Positions 10,339-22,200 of a DNA stretch of 64,000 nt are shown here, piece by piece. The first letter of the stretch is position 1. Every line of letters begins with the position of its first letter. The position numbers and the translations under genes are program-made. The notes beneath the pieces are model-generated. The model saw nothing but the letters and a program-made list of their open reading frames with translations, did no database searches and was not told where the DNA came from. Origin of the DNA: Pontederia crassipes (Eukaryota > Streptophyta > Magnoliopsida > Commelinales > Pontederiaceae); NCBI GenBank assembly GCA_030549335.1, contig JAUKPH010000018.1:5642001-5706000 (forward strand), written 5' to 3'.

Positions 10339-12569
10339 TATCTCCTCTTAGGACACCCAAAGGTTGTAATAAGTATCTATAACTTATAGCTTTGAACCCA
10401 ACTCTAAGACTCCAATCCCCAAGAGCGTTATCTTTGATTGTAACGGTTCAACTTCGGATTGAAATAGAGTTAAAGTTCTAAAGATCTATCACCTCTTTGG
10501 ACACCCAAAGGTTGTAATAAGTATCCATAACTTATAGCTTTGAACCTAACTCTAAGACTCTAATCCCCAAGAGCTTTATCATTGATTGTAACGGTTCAAC
10601 TTCGGATTGAAATAGAGTTAAAGTTCTAAAGATCTATCACCTCTTAGGACACCCAAAGGGTGTAATAAGTATCTATAACTTATAGCTTTGAACCTCACTC
10701 TAAGACTCTAATCCCCAAGAGCGTTATCTTTGATTGTAACGGTTCAACTTCGGTTCGAAATAGAGTTAAAGTTCTAAAGATTTATCACCTCTTAGGGCAC
10801 CGAAAGGTTGTAATAAGTATCTATAACTTATAGCTTTGAACCCAACTCTATGATTCTAATCCCCAAGGGCGTTATCTTTGATTGTAACGGTTCAACTTCG
10901 TTTTGAAATAGAGTTAAAGTTCTAAAGATCTATCTCCTCTTAGGACACCCAAAGGTTGTAATAAGTATCTATAACTTATAGCTTTGAACCCAACTCTAAG
11001 TCTCTAATCCCCAAAAGCGTTATCTTTGATTGAAACGGTTCAACTTCGGATTGAAATAGAGTTAAAGTACTAAAGATCTATCACCTCTTAGGACACCCAA
11101 AGGTTGTAATAAGTATCTATAACTTATAGATTTGAACCTAACTCTAAGACTCTAATCCCCAAGAGCGTTATCTTTAATTGTAACGGTTCAACTTCGGTTT
11201 GAAATAGAGTTAAAGTTCTAAAGATCTATCACCTCTTAGGACACCCAAAGGTTGTAATAAGTATCTATAACTTATAGCTTTGAACCTAACTCTAAGACTC
11301 TAATCCCCAAGAGCTTTATCATTGATTGTAACGGTTCAACTTCGGATTGAAATAGAGTTAAAGTTCTAAAGATCTATCACCTCTTAGGACGCCCAAAGGG
11401 TGTAATAAGTATCTATAACTTATAGCTTTGAACCTCATTCTAAGACTCTAATCTCCAAGAGCGTTATCTTTGATTGTAACGGTTCAACTTCAGTTTGAAA
11501 TAGAGTCAAAGTTCTTAAGATCTATCACCTCTTAGGACACCCAAAGGTTGTAATAAGTATCTATAACTTATAGCTTTGCACCTTACTCTAAGACTCTTAT
11601 CCCCAAGAGCGTTATCTTTGATTGTAACGGTTCAACTTCGGTTTGAAATAGAGTTAAAGTTCTAAAGATCTATCTCCTCTTAGGACACCCAACGATTGTA
11701 ATAAGTATCTATAACTTATAGCTTTGAACCCAACTCTAAGACTCTAATCCCCACGAGCGTTGTCTTTGATTGTAACGGTTCAACTTCGGATTGCAATAGA
11801 GTTAATGTTCTAAAGATCTATCACCTCTTAGGTTGTAATAAGTATCTATAACTTATAGCTTTGAACCTAACTCTAAGACTCTAATCCCCAAGAGCGTTAT
11901 CTTTGATTGTAACGGTTCAACTTCGGTTTGAAATAGAGTTAAACTTCTAAAGATCTATCACCTCTTAGGGAACTCAAAGGTTGTAATAAATATCTATAAC
12001 TTATAGCTTTGCACCTTACTCTAAGTCTCTAATCCCCAAGAGCATTATCTTTGATTGTAACGGTTCAACTTTGGTTTGAAATAGAGTTAAAGTTCTAAAG
12101 ATCTATCACCTCTTAGGGCACCCAAAGGTTGTAATAAGTATCTATAACATATTGCTTTGCACCTTACTCTAAGACTCTAATCTCCAAGAGCATTATCTTT
12201 GATTGTAACGGTTCAACTTCGGTTTGAAATAGAGTTAAATTTCTAAAGATCTATCACCTCTTAGGGCACCCAAAGGTTGTAATAAGTATCTATAACTTAT
12301 AGCTTTGCACCTTACTATAAGACTCTAATCCCCAAGAGCGTTATCTTTGATTGTAACGGTTCAACTTCGGTTTGAAATAGAGTTAAAGTTCTAAAGATCT
12401 ATCTCCTCATAGGACACCCAAAGGTTGTAATAAGTATCTATAACTTATAGCTTTGAACCCAACTCTAAGACTCTAATCCCCAAGAGCATTATCTTTGATT
12501 GTAACGGTTCAACTTCGGTTTGAAATAGAGTTAAAGTTCTAAAGATCTATCTCCTCTTAGGACACCCAA
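10339..12569. repeat. Satellite array, mixed monomer order
   Basis: From 10339 to about 11400 the monomers follow the order of the 1617-bp unit found further right; the GCCCAAAGGG marks at 11391 and 18480 and the CTCAGGATC marks at 10330 and 17419 are both 7089 bp apart. The array then moves to the order seen right of the retroelement, and from about 11970 it matches 5.5 kb onward at an offset of 6487 bp. Relative to 5018-5530, one extra monomer has been added near 11575-11725. The 11-bp deletion monomer occurs at 11829. No gene is visible. Confidence 0.88.
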
Positions 12570-14048
12570 AGGTTGTAATAAGTATCTATAACTTATACCT
12601 TTGAACCCAACTCTGACTCTAATCCCCAAGAGCGTTATCTTTGATTGTAACGGTTCAACTTCGGATTGAAATAGAGTTAAAGTTCTAAAGATCTATCACC
12701 TCTTAGGGAACCCAAAAGTTGTTATAAGTATCAATAACTTATAGCTTTGCAACTTACACTAAGACTCTAATCCCCAAGAACGTTATCTTTGATTGTAACG
12801 GTTCAAATTCGGTTTGAAATAGAGTTAAAGTTCTAAAGATCTATCACCTCTTAGGTCACCCATAGGTTGTAATAAGTATCTATAATTTATAGGTTTGCAC
12901 CTTACTCTAAGACTCTAATCCCCAAGAGCGTTATCTTTGATTGTAACGGTTCAACTTCGGATTGAAATAGAGTTAAAGTTCTAAAGATCTATCACATCTT
13001 AGGACACCCAAAGGTTGTAATAAGTATCTATAACTTATAGCTTTGAACCTAACTCAAAGACTCTAATCCCCAAGACCGTTATCTTTGATTGTAACGGTTC
13101 AACTTCGGTTTGAAATAGAGTTAAAATTCTAAAGATCTATCACCTCTTAGGGCACCCAAAGGTTGTAATAAGTATCTATAACTTATAGCCTTGAACCCAA
13201 CTCTAAGACTTTAATTCCCAAGAGCGTTATCTATGATTGTAACGGTTCAACTTCGGATTGAAATAGAGTTAAAGTTCTAAAGATCTATCACCTCTTAGGG
13301 CACCCAAAGGTTGTAATAAGTATCTATAACTTAAAGCTTTGCACCTTACTCTAAGTCTCTAATCCCCAAGAGCATTATCTTTGATTGTAACGGTTCAACT
13401 TTGGTTTGAAATAGAGTTAAAGATCTAAAGATATATCACCTCTTAGGGCACCCAAAGGTTGTAATAAGTATCTATAACTTATAGCTTTGCACCTTACTCT
13501 AAGTCTCTAATCCCTAAGAGCATTATCTTTGATTGTAACGGTTCAACTTCGGTTTGAAATAGAGTTAAATTTCAAAAGATCTATCACCTCTTAGGGCACC
13601 CAAAGGTTGTAATAAGTATCTATAACATATAGCTTTGCACCTTACTCTAAGACTCTAATCTCCAAGAGCATTATCTTTGATTGTAACGGTTCAACTTCGG
13701 TTTGAAATGGAGTTAAATTTCTAAAGATCTATCACCTCTTAGGGCACCCAAAAGGTTGTAATAAGTATCTATAACTTATAGCTTTGCACCTTACTATAAG
13801 ACTCTAATCCCCAAGAGCGTTATCTTTGATTGTAACGGTTCAACTTCGGTTTGAAATAGAGTTAAAGTTCTAAAGATCTATCTCCTCATAGGACACCCAA
13901 AGGTTGTAATAAGTATCTATAACTTATAGCTTTGAACCCAACTCTAAGACTCTAATCCCCAAGAGCATTATCTTTGATTGTAACGGTTCAACTTCGGTTT
14001 GAAATAGAGTTAAAGTTCTAAAGATCTTTCTCCTCTTAGGACACCCAA
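12570..14048. repeat. Ten-monomer higher-order repeat unit, copy 3
   Basis: Starts with the TTATACC...CTCTGACTC monomer and follows the same variant order as 6083-7561, exactly 6487 bp downstream of it. Small differences are visible, such as AAAGATCTAAAG near 13420 where the earlier copy has AAAGTTCTAAAG. It abuts copy 4 directly. Confidence 0.85.
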
Positions 14049-15527
14049 AGGTTGTAATAAGTATCTATAACTTATACCTTTGAACCCAACTCTGACTCTA
14101 ATCCCCAAGAGCGTTATCTTTGATTGTAACGGTTCAACTTCGGATTGAAATAGAGTTAAAGTTCTAAAGATCTATCACCTCTTAGGGAACCCAAAAGTTG
14201 TTATAAGTATCAATAACTTATAGCTTTGCAACTTACACTAAGACTCTAATCCCCAAGAACGTTATCTTTGATTGGAACGGTTCAAATTCGGTTTGAAATA
14301 GAGTTAAAGTTCTAAAGATCTATCACTTCTTAGGTCACCCATAGGTTGTAATAAGTATCTATAACTTATAGGTTTGCACCTTACTCTAAGACTCTAATCC
14401 CCAAGAGCGTTATCTTTGATTGTAACGGTTCAACTTCGGATTGAAATAGAGTTAAAGTTCTAAAGATCTATCACATCTTAGGACACCCAAAGGTTGTAAT
14501 AAGTATCTATAACTTATAGCTTTGAACCTAACTCAAAGACTCTAATCCCCAAGACCGTTATCTTTGATTGTAACGGTTCAACTTCGGTTTGAAATAGAGT
14601 TAAAATTCTAAAGATCTATCACCTCTTAGGACACCCAAAGGTTGTAATAAGTATCTATAACTTATAGCCTTGAACCCAACTCTAAGACTTTAATTCCCAA
14701 GAGCGTTATCTATGATTGTAACGGTTCAACTTCGGATTGAAATAGAGTTAAAGTTCTAAAGATCTATCACCTCTTAGGGCACCCAAAGGTTGTAATAAGT
14801 ATCTATAACTTAAAGCTTTGCACCTTACTCTAAGTCTCTAATCCCCAAGAGCATTATCTTTGATTGTAACGGTTCAACTTTGGTTTGAAATAGAGTTAAA
14901 GTTCTAAAGATCTATCACCTCTTAGGGCACCCAAAGGTTGTAATAAGTATCTATAACTTATAGCTTTGCACCTTACTCTAAGACTCTAATTCCTAAGAGC
15001 ATTATCTTTGATTGTAACGGTTCAACTTCGGTTTGAAATAGAGTTAAATTTCAAAAGATCTATCACCTCTTAGGGCACCCAAAGGTTGTAATAAGTATCT
15101 ATAACATATAGCTTTGCACCTTACTCTAAGACTCTAATCTCCAAGAGCATTATCTTTGATTGTAACGGTTCAACTTCGGTTTGAAATGGAGTTAAATTTC
15201 TAAAGATCTATCACCTCTTAGGGCACCCAAAAGGTTGTAATAAGTATCTATAACTTATAGCTTTGCACCTTACTATAAGACTCTAATCCCCAAGAGCGTT
15301 ATCTTTGATTGTAACGGTTCAACTTCGGTTTGAAATAGAGTTAAAGTTCTAAAGATCTATCTCCTCATAGGACACCCAAAGGTTGTAATAAGTATCTATA
15401 ACTTATAGCTTTGAACCCAACTCTAAGACTCTAATCCCCAAGAGCATTATCTTTGATTGTAACGGTTCAACTTCGGTTTGAAATAGAGTTAAAGTTCTAA
15501 AGATCTATCTCCTCTTAGGACACCCAA
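14049..15527. repeat. Ten-monomer higher-order repeat unit, copy 4
   Basis: Tandem to copy 3 at a 1479-bp spacing, this is the only directly adjacent pair of complete ten-monomer units apart from the window start. It shares the ATTGGAACGG mark (near 14272) with the tract at 7784 and keeps the ATCACATCTTAGG and AAGACCGTT monomers. A new partial unit starts at 15528 but leaves the order after one monomer. Confidence 0.85.
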
Positions 15528-16200
15528 AGGTTGTAATAAGTATCTATAACTTATACCTTTGAACCCAACTCTGACTCTAATCCCCAAGAGCGTTATCTTT
15601 GATTGTAACGGTTCAACTTCGGTTTGAAATAGAGTTAAAGTTCTAAAGATCTATCACCTCTTAGGGGACTCAAAGGTTGTAATAAGTATCTATAACTTAT
15701 AGCTTTGCACCTTACTCTAAGACTCTAATCCCCAAGAGCGTTATCTTTGATTGTAACGGTTCAACTTCGGTTTGAAATAGAGTTAAAGTTCTAAACATCT
15801 ATCTCCTCTTAGGACACCCAAAGATTGTAATAAGTATCTATAACTTATAGCTTTGAACCCATCTCTAAGACTCTAATCCCCAAGAGCGTTATCTTTGATT
15901 GTAACGGTTCAACTTCGGATTGAAATAGAGTTAAAGTTCTAAAGATCTATCACCTCTTAGGACACCCAAAGGTTGTAATAGGTATCTATAACTTATAGCT
16001 TTGAACCTTACTCTAAGACTCTAATCCCCAAGAGCGTTATCTTTGATTGTAACGGTTCAACTTCGGTTTGAAATAGAGTTAAAGTTCTAAAGATCTATCA
16101 CCTCTTAGGGCACTCAAAGGTTGTAATAAGTATCTATAACTTATAGCTTTGCACCTTACTCTAAGACTCTTATCCCCAAGAGCGTTATCTTTGATTGTAA
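15528..16200. repeat. Satellite array up to the scrambled junction
   Basis: One monomer of the ten-monomer unit (CTCTGACTC near 15567), then monomers like those at about 1860-2440 (GAACCCATCTCTAAG near 15857, compared with 2104; ACTCTTATCCCC near 16165, compared with 2415). The block ends at monomer position 83 (...TTGATTGTAA). No gene is visible. Confidence 0.88.
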
Positions 16201-16236
16201 GTTAAAGTTATCTATAACTCTAAGACTTCAGTTAAA
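16201..16236. other. Scrambled filler inside a monomer at an array-domain junction
   Basis: The monomer starting at 16118 is 159 bp long. Its positions 84-108 (25 bp, including the TTCAA/TTGAA dyad) are replaced by 36 bp made of out-of-order satellite pieces: GTTAAAGTT (positions 109-117), ATCTATAACT (15-24), CTAAGACT (44-51), then TCA and GTTAAA. Normal order returns at 16237, with clustered base changes (GTTCAAAATATTTATCACGTC). The variants left and right of the junction are about four monomers apart in the block at 2.2-3.1 kb, so array was also lost here. Filler templated from nearby sequence is typical of error-prone end joining or template switching. Confidence 0.8.
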
Positions 16237-16276
16237 GTTAAAGTTCAAAATATTTATCACGTCTTAGGGCACCGAA

Positions 16277-19200
16277 AGGTTGTAATAAGTATCTATAACT
16301 TATAGCTTTGAACCCAACTCTATGACTCTTATCCCCAAGGGCGTTATCTTTGATTGTAACGGTTCAACTTCGTTTTGAAATAGAGTTAAAGTTCTAAAGA
16401 TCTATCTCCTCTTAGGACACCCAAAGGTTGTAATAAGTATCTATAACTTATAGCTTTGAACCCAACTCTAAGTCTCTAATCCCCAAAAGCGTTATCTTTG
16501 ATTGAAACGGTTCAACTTCGGATTGAAATAGAGTTAAAGTTCTAAAGATCTATCACCTCTTAGGACACCCAAAGGTTGTAATAAGTATCTATAACTTATA
16601 GATTTGAACCTAACTCTAAGACTCTAATCCCCAAGAGCGTTATCTTTAATTGTAACGGTTCAACTTCGGTTTGAAATAGAGTTAAAGTTCTAAAGATCTA
16701 TCACCTCTTAGGACACCCAAAGGTTGTAATAAGTATCTATAACTTATAGCTTTGAACCTGACTCTAAGACTCTAATCCCCAAGAGCTTTATCATTGATTG
16801 TAACGGTTCAACTTCGGATTGAAATAGAGTTAAAGTTCTAAAGATCTATCACCTCTTAGGACGCCCAAAGGGTGTAATAAGTATCTATAACTTATAGCTT
16901 TGAACCTCATTCTAAGACTCTAATCTCCAATAGCGTTATCTTTGATTGTAACGGTTCAACTTCAGTTTGGAATAGAGTCAAAGTTTTTAAGATCTATCAC
17001 CTCTTAGGACACCCAAAGGTTGTAATAAGTATCTGTAACTTATAGCTTTGAACCCAACTCTAAGACTCTAATCCCCACGAGCGTTGTCTTTGATTGTAAC
17101 GGTTCAACTTCGGATTGAAATAGAGTTAATGTTCTAAAGATCTATCACCTCTTAGGTTGTAATAAGTATCTATAACTTATAGCTTTGAACCTAACTCTAA
17201 GACTCTAATCCCCAAGAGCGTTATCTTTGATTGTAACGGTTCAACTTCGGTTTGAAATAGAGTTAAACTTCTAAAGATCTATCACCTCTTAGGGAACTCA
17301 AAGGTTGTAATAAATATCTATAACTTATAGCTTTGCACCTTACTCTAAGACTCTAATCCCCAAGAGCGTTATCTTTGATTGTAACGGTTTAACTTCGGTT
17401 TGAAATAGAGTTAAAGTTCTCAGGATCTATCTCCTCTTAGGACACCCAAAGGTTGTAATAAGTATCTATAACTTATAGCTTTGAACCCAACTCTAAGACT
17501 CCAATCCCCAAGAGCGTTATCTTTGATTGTAACGGTTCAACTTCGGATTGAAATAGAGTTAAAGTTCTAAAGATCTATCACCTCTTTGGACACCCAAAGG
17601 TTGTAATAAGTATATATAACTTATAGCTTTGAACCTAACTCTAAGACTCTAATCCCCAAGAGCTTTATCATTGATTGTAACGGTTCAACTTCGGATTGAA
17701 ATAAAGTTAAAGTTCTAAAGATCTATAACCTCTTAGGACACCCAAAGGGTGTAATAATTATCTATAACTTATAGCTTTGAACCTCACTCTAAGACTCTAA
17801 TCCCCAAGAGCGTTATCTTTGATTGTAACGGTTCAACTTCGGTTCGAAATAGAGTTAAAGTTCTAAAGATTTATCACCTCTTAGGGCACCGAAAGGTTGT
17901 AATAAGTATCTATAACTTATAGCTATGAACCCAACTCTATGACTCTAATCCCCAAGGGCGTTATCTTTGATTGTAACGGTTCAACTTTGTTTTGAAATAG
18001 AGTTAAAGTTCTAAAGATCTATCTCCTCTTAGGACACCCAAAGGTTGTAATAAGTATCTATAACTTATAGCTTTGAACCCAACTCTAAGTCTCTAATCCC
18101 CAAAAGCGTTATCTTTGATTGAAACGGTTCAACTTCGGATTGAAATAGAGTTAAAGTTCTAAAGATCTATCACCTCTTAGGACACCCAAAGGTTGTAATA
18201 AGTATCTATAACTTATAGATTTGAACCTAACTCTAAGACTCTAATCCCCAAGAGCGTTATCTTTAATTGTAACGGTTCAACTTCGGTTTGAAATAGAGTT
18301 AAAGTTCTAAAAATCTATCACCTCTTAGGACACCCAAAGGTTGTAATAAGTATCTATAACTTATAGCTTTGAACCTAACTCTAAGACTCTAATCCCCAAG
18401 AGCTTTATCATTGATTGTAACGGTTCAACTTCGGATTGAAATAGAGTTAAAGTTCTAAAGATCTATCACCTCTTAGGACGCCCAAAGGGTGTAATAAGTA
18501 TCTATAACTTATAGCTTTGAACCTCATTCTAAGACTCTAATCTCCAAGAGCGTTATCTTTGATTGTAACGGTTCAACTTCAGTTTGAAATAGAGTCAAAG
18601 TTCTTAAGATCTATCACCTCTTAGGACAGCCAAAGGTTGTAATAAGTATCTATAACTTATAGCTTTGAACCCAACTCTAAGACTCTAATCCCCACGAGCG
18701 TTGTCTTTGATTGTAACGGTTCAACTTCGGATTGAAATAGAGTTAATGTTCTAAAGATCTATCACCTCTTAGGTTGTAATAAGTATCTATAACTTATAGC
18801 TTTGAACCTAACTCTAAGACTCTAATCCCCAAGAGCGTTATCTTTGATTGTAACGGTTCAACTTCGGTTTGAAATAGAGTTAAAGTTCTAAAGATCTATC
18901 ACCTCTTAGGGAACTCAAAGGTTGTAATAAATATCTATAACTTATAGCTTTGCACCTTACTCTAAGACTCTAATCCCCAAGAGCGTTATCTTTGATTGTA
19001 ACGGTTTAACTTCGGTTTGAAATAGAGTTAAAGTTCTCAGGATCTATCTCCTCTTAGGACACCCAAAGGTTGTAATAAGTATCTATAACTTATAGCTTTG
19101 AACCCAACTCTAAGACTCCAATCCCCAAGAGCGTTATCTTTGATTGTAACGGTTCAACTTCGGATTGAAATAGAGTTAAAGTTCTAAAGATCTATCACCT

Positions 19201-22200
19201 CTTTGGACACCCAAAGGTTGTAATAAGTATCTATAACTTATAGCTTTGAACCTAACTCTAAGACTCTAATCCCCAAGAGCTTTATCATTGATTGTAACGG
19301 TTCAACTTCGGATTGAAATAGAGTTAAAGTTCTAAAGATCTATCACCTCTTAGGACACCCAAAGGGTGTAATAAGTATCTATAACTTATAGCTTTGAACC
19401 TCACTCTAAGACTCTAATCCCCAAGAGCGTTATCTTTGATTGTAACGGTTCAACTTCGGTTCGAAATAGAGTTAAAGTTCTAAAGATTTATCACCTCTTA
19501 GGGCACCGAAAGGTTGTAATAAGTATCTATAACTTATAGCTTTGAACCCAACTCTATGACTCTAATCCCCAAGGGCGTTATCTTTGATTGTAACGGTTCA
19601 ACTTCGTTTTGAAATAGAGTTAAAGTTCTAAAGATCTATCTCCTCTTAGGACACCCAAAGGTTGTAATAAGTATCTATAACTTATAGCTTTGAACCCAAC
19701 TCTAAGTCTCTAATCCCCAAAATCGTTATCTTTGATTGAAACGGTTCAACTTCGGATTGAAATAGAGTTAAAGTTCTAAAGATCTATCACCTCTTAGGAC
19801 ACCCAAAGGTTGTAATAAGTATCTATAACTTATAGATTTGAACCTAACTCTAAGACTCTAATCCCCAAGAGCGTTATCTTTAATTGTAACGGTTCAACTT
19901 CGGTTTGAAATAGAGTTAAAGTTCTAAAGATCTATCACCTCTTAGGACACCCAAAGGTTGTAATAAGTATCTATAACTTATAGCTTTGAACCTGACTCTA
20001 AGACTCTAATCCCCAAGAGCTTTATCATTGATTGTAACGGTTCAACTTCGGATTGAAATAGAGTTAAAGTTCTAAAGATCTATCACCTCTTAGGACGCCC
20101 AAAGGGTGTAATAAGTATCTATAACTTATAGCTTTGAACCTCATTCTAAGACTCTAATCTCCAAGAGCGTTATCTTTGATTGTAACGGTTCAACTTCAGT
20201 TTGAAATAGAGACAAAGTTCTTAAGATCTATCACCTCTTAGGACACCCAAAGGTTGTAATAAGTATCTATAACTTATAGCTTTGAACCCAACTGTAAGAC
20301 TCTAATCCCCACGAGCGTTGTCTTTGATTGTAACGGTTCAACTTCGGATTGAAATAGAGTTAATGTTCTAAAGATCTATCACCTCTTAGGTTGTAATAAG
20401 TATCTATAACTTATAGCTTTGAACCTAACTCTAAGACTCTAATCCCCAAGAGCGTTATCTTTGATTGTAACGGTTCAACTTCGGTTTGAAATAGAGTTAA
20501 ACTTCTAAAGATCTATCACCTCTTAGGGAACTCAAAGGTTGTAATAAATATCTATAACTTATAGCTTTGCACCTTACTCTAAGACTCTAATCCCCAAGAG
20601 CGTTATCTTTGATTGTAACGGTTTAACTTCGGTTTGAAATAGAGTTAAAGTTCTCAGGATCTATCTCCTCTTAGGACACCCAAAGGTTGTAATAAGTATC
20701 TATAACTTATAGCTTTGAACCCAACTCTAAGACTCCAATCCCCAAGAGCGTTATCTTTGATTGTAACGGTTCAACTTCGGATTGAAATAGAGTTAAAGTT
20801 CTAAAGATCTATCACCTCTTTGGACACCCAAAGGTTGTAATAAGTATCTATAACTTATAGCTTTGAACCTAACTCTAAGACTCTAATCCCCAAGAGCTTT
20901 ATCATTGATTGTAACGGTTCAACTTCGGATTGAAATAGAGTTAAAGTTCTAAAGATCTATAACCTCTTAGGACACCCAAAGGGTGTAATAATTATCTATA
21001 ACTTATAGCTTTGAACCTCACTCTAAGACTTTAATCCCCAAGAGCGTTATCTTTGATTGTAACGGTTCAACTTCGGTTCGAAATAGAGTTAAAGTTCTAA
21101 AGATTTATCACCTCTTAGGGCACCGAAAGGTTGTAATAAGTATCTATAACTTATAGCTATGAACCCAACTCTATGACTCTAATCCCCAAGGTCGTTATCT
21201 TTGATTGTAACGGGTCAACTTTGTTTTGAAATAGAGTTAAAGTTCTAAAGATCTATCTCCTCTTAGGACACCCAAAGGTTGTAATAAGTATCTATAACTT
21301 ATAGCTTTGAACCCAACTCTAAGTCTCTAATCCCCAAAAGCGTTATCTTTGATTGAAACGGTTCAACTTCGGATTGAAATAGAGTTAAAGTTCTAAAGAT
21401 CTATCACCTCTTAGGACACCCAAAGGTTGTAATAAGTATCTATAACTTATAGATTTGAACCTAACTCTAAGACTCTAATCCCCAAGAGCGTTATCTTTAA
21501 TTGTAACGGTTCAACTTCGGTTTGAAATAGAGTTAAAGTTCTAAAAATCTATCACCTCTTAGGATACCAAAAGGTTGTAATAAGTATCTATAACTTATAG
21601 CTTTGAACCCAACTCTAAGACTCTAATCCCCAAGAGCGTTATCTTTGATTGTAACGGTTCAACTTCGGTTCGAAATAGAGTTAAAGTTCTAAAGATTTAT
21701 CACCTCTTAGGGCACCGAAAGGTTGTAATAAGTATCTATAACTTATAGCTATGAACCCAACTCTATGACTCTAATCCCCAAGGGCGTTATCTTTGATTGT
21801 AACGGTTCAACTTTGTTTTGAAATAGAGTTAAAGTTCTAAAGATCTATCTCCTCTTAGGACACCCAAAGGTTGTAATAAGTATCTATAACTTATAGCTTT
21901 GAACCCAACTCTAAGTCTCTAATCCCCAAAAGCGTTATCTTTGATTGAAACGGTTCAACTTCGGATTGAAATAGAGTTAAAGTTCTAAAGATCTATCACC
22001 TCTTAGGACACCCAAAGGTTGTAATAAGTATCTATAACTTATAGATTTGAACCTAACTCTAAGACTCTAATCCCCAAGAGCGTTATCTTTAATTGTAACG
22101 GTTCAACTTCGGTTTGAAATAGAGTTAAAGTTCTAAAAATCTATCACCTCTTAGGACACCCAAAGGTTGTGATAAGTATCTATAACTTATAGCTTTGAAC

